Of a DNA stretch of 64,000 bases, positions 63,435 through 64,000 are shown piece after piece. Below the pieces are notes generated by a model. That model was not told where the DNA came from, made no database searches, and saw only the letters and a list, made by a program, of their open reading frames with translations. Position 1 is the first letter of the stretch, and each line of letters begins with the position of its first letter. Both the position numbers and the translations under genes were made by a program. The DNA is taken from the NCBI GenBank assembly GCA_024635995.1, contig JAGXHW010000010.1:1-64000 (forward strand). Reading direction: 5' to 3'. This DNA comes from Clostridiaceae bacterium. Lineage in GTDB: Bacteria > Bacillota > Clostridia > Peptostreptococcales > Tindalliaceae.

Positions 63435-64000
63435 TCTGCACACCTCCCTCATCTATTGGTTGGTTTTGCATCTTTTCTTTTACGATCATTCGATGACGCC
63501 ATCCAGCCAAAAGCCTCTCTGCTGTCACCAACATGATCATAATTCCCTGGATAATGGCCACCACTTCACTGGGCACGTCGGTGACCCTCGACATCAGATC
63601 TGCCCCTATTCTCAAATAACCCAGAAAGAAGGCAAACACTGGGATGAGTAACGGATTATTACGTGCCATGATGGCCACAATGATACCATCCCAACCATAA
63701 CCTGGCAGCTGGAACCATGTAAAACGGGTGTACATGCCAAGCAGTTCCACTGCTCCTCCCATACCAGCAATAATGCCGCCGATGATTTGTGAATACAGCA
63801 CAACGGACTTCGTATTGATTCCGGAATATTCCGCAAAACGGATGTTTAAACCAACCATTCTGAGGGCATATCCCCAGCGTGAACGGTAAAGGAATAAATA
63901 CACCAGTATCACCATCAGCAGCGCAATAAAAATTCCAAAATGAACACGGGTACCTTCCAGCACTCGGATCAGTTTAACCTGTTCAGGCAATCTGTGTGAT
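63427..64000 (-). CDS. Nucleoside ABC transporter permease (YufP/NupP-like), N-terminus beyond window
   Basis: The frame stays open to the window edge, so this is the C-terminal part of a longer permease. GYALRMVGLNIRFAEYSGIN, GAVELLGMYTRFTWFQLPGY, GWDGIIVAIMARNNPLLIPV and AIIQGIMIMLVTAERLLAGW fit the partner permease of the nucleoside importer. It overlaps the next gene by 8 nt. Confidence 0.88.
   Translation of the reverse strand, partial: SHRLPEQVKLIRVLEGTRVHFGIFIALLMVILVYLFLYRSRWGYALRMVGLNIRFAEYSGINTKSVVLYSQIIGGIIAGMGGAVELLGMYTRFTWFQLPGYGWDGIIVAIMARNNPLLIPVFAFFLGYLRIGADLMSRVTDVPSEVVAIIQGIMIMLVTAERLLAGWRHRMIVKEKMQNQPIDEGGVQNG

Noticed and set aside
1-64000. CRISPR array or tRNA genes
   Set aside because: No regularly spaced repeats with unique spacers were seen, and no cloverleaf other than the tRNA-like part of tmRNA.

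Overview
The window is a tandem pair of related prophages sitting at the 3' end of a host tmRNA gene (ssrA), followed by host chromosome. The host looks like a low-to-mid GC Firmicute of the class Clostridia: strong AGGAGG ribosome sites with frequent GTG and TTG starts, smpB directly next to ssrA, a tmRNA tag reading ANDNYALAA, and phage families usual for that group. The genus cannot be fixed from this sequence.

Layout. (1) Positions 1-11862 are the right part of prophage 1 (P1); its structural genes lie left of the window. Minus-strand early genes (PcfJ/PcfK pair, membrane-anchored cell wall hydrolase, small proteins, antirepressor, Cro-like regulators) run to about 5.7 kb. A plus-strand lysogeny and cargo block follows: LexA-like repressor, exonuclease-BRCT protein, DUF4145 protein, an AbiF-type abortive infection gene preceded by a structured RNA, and a large serine recombinase. 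(2) Positions 11851-57278 are a complete prophage 2 (P2). From left to right it has lysis genes, a diversity-generating retroelement (DGR), a contractile P2-like tail module, a lambda-like head and terminase module, a late activator, replication and small early genes, a block duplicated from P1, the immunity region, a membrane protein and a second serine recombinase. (3) Positions 57267-64000 are host: tmRNA, smpB, then a nucleoside uptake and breakdown operon (two ABC permeases, two nucleoside hydrolases, an ADP-ribosylglycohydrolase family protein, ribokinase).

Main results. The DGR is the most striking system. Its reverse transcriptase carries IGYLTSQ and YMDD motifs. A 114-bp template repeat (15511-15624) matches the end of the tail fibre gene (15729-15842) without gaps, and 13 of 16 differences fall at template adenines, changing 7 of 9 AAY codons. 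It probably diversifies the receptor-binding tip of the P2 tail. The AbiF unit in P1 has a promoter-RNA-hairpin arrangement in which the hairpin buries the Shine-Dalgarno sequence of the TTG-started gene. Both integrase genes lack a stop codon before the 12-bp att core (TGGTGGAGACGA, also the last 12 nt of the tmRNA gene on the opposite strand). For P2 the natural stop and terminator of the integrase gene are found at the other end of the prophage, so integration swaps the integrase C-terminus. Each phage also carries, just inside att and antisense to int, a terminator that can serve the tmRNA.

Limits: all family assignments are from reading motifs and recalled family patterns; no searches were run. 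Many small early phage proteins have no recognisable function.
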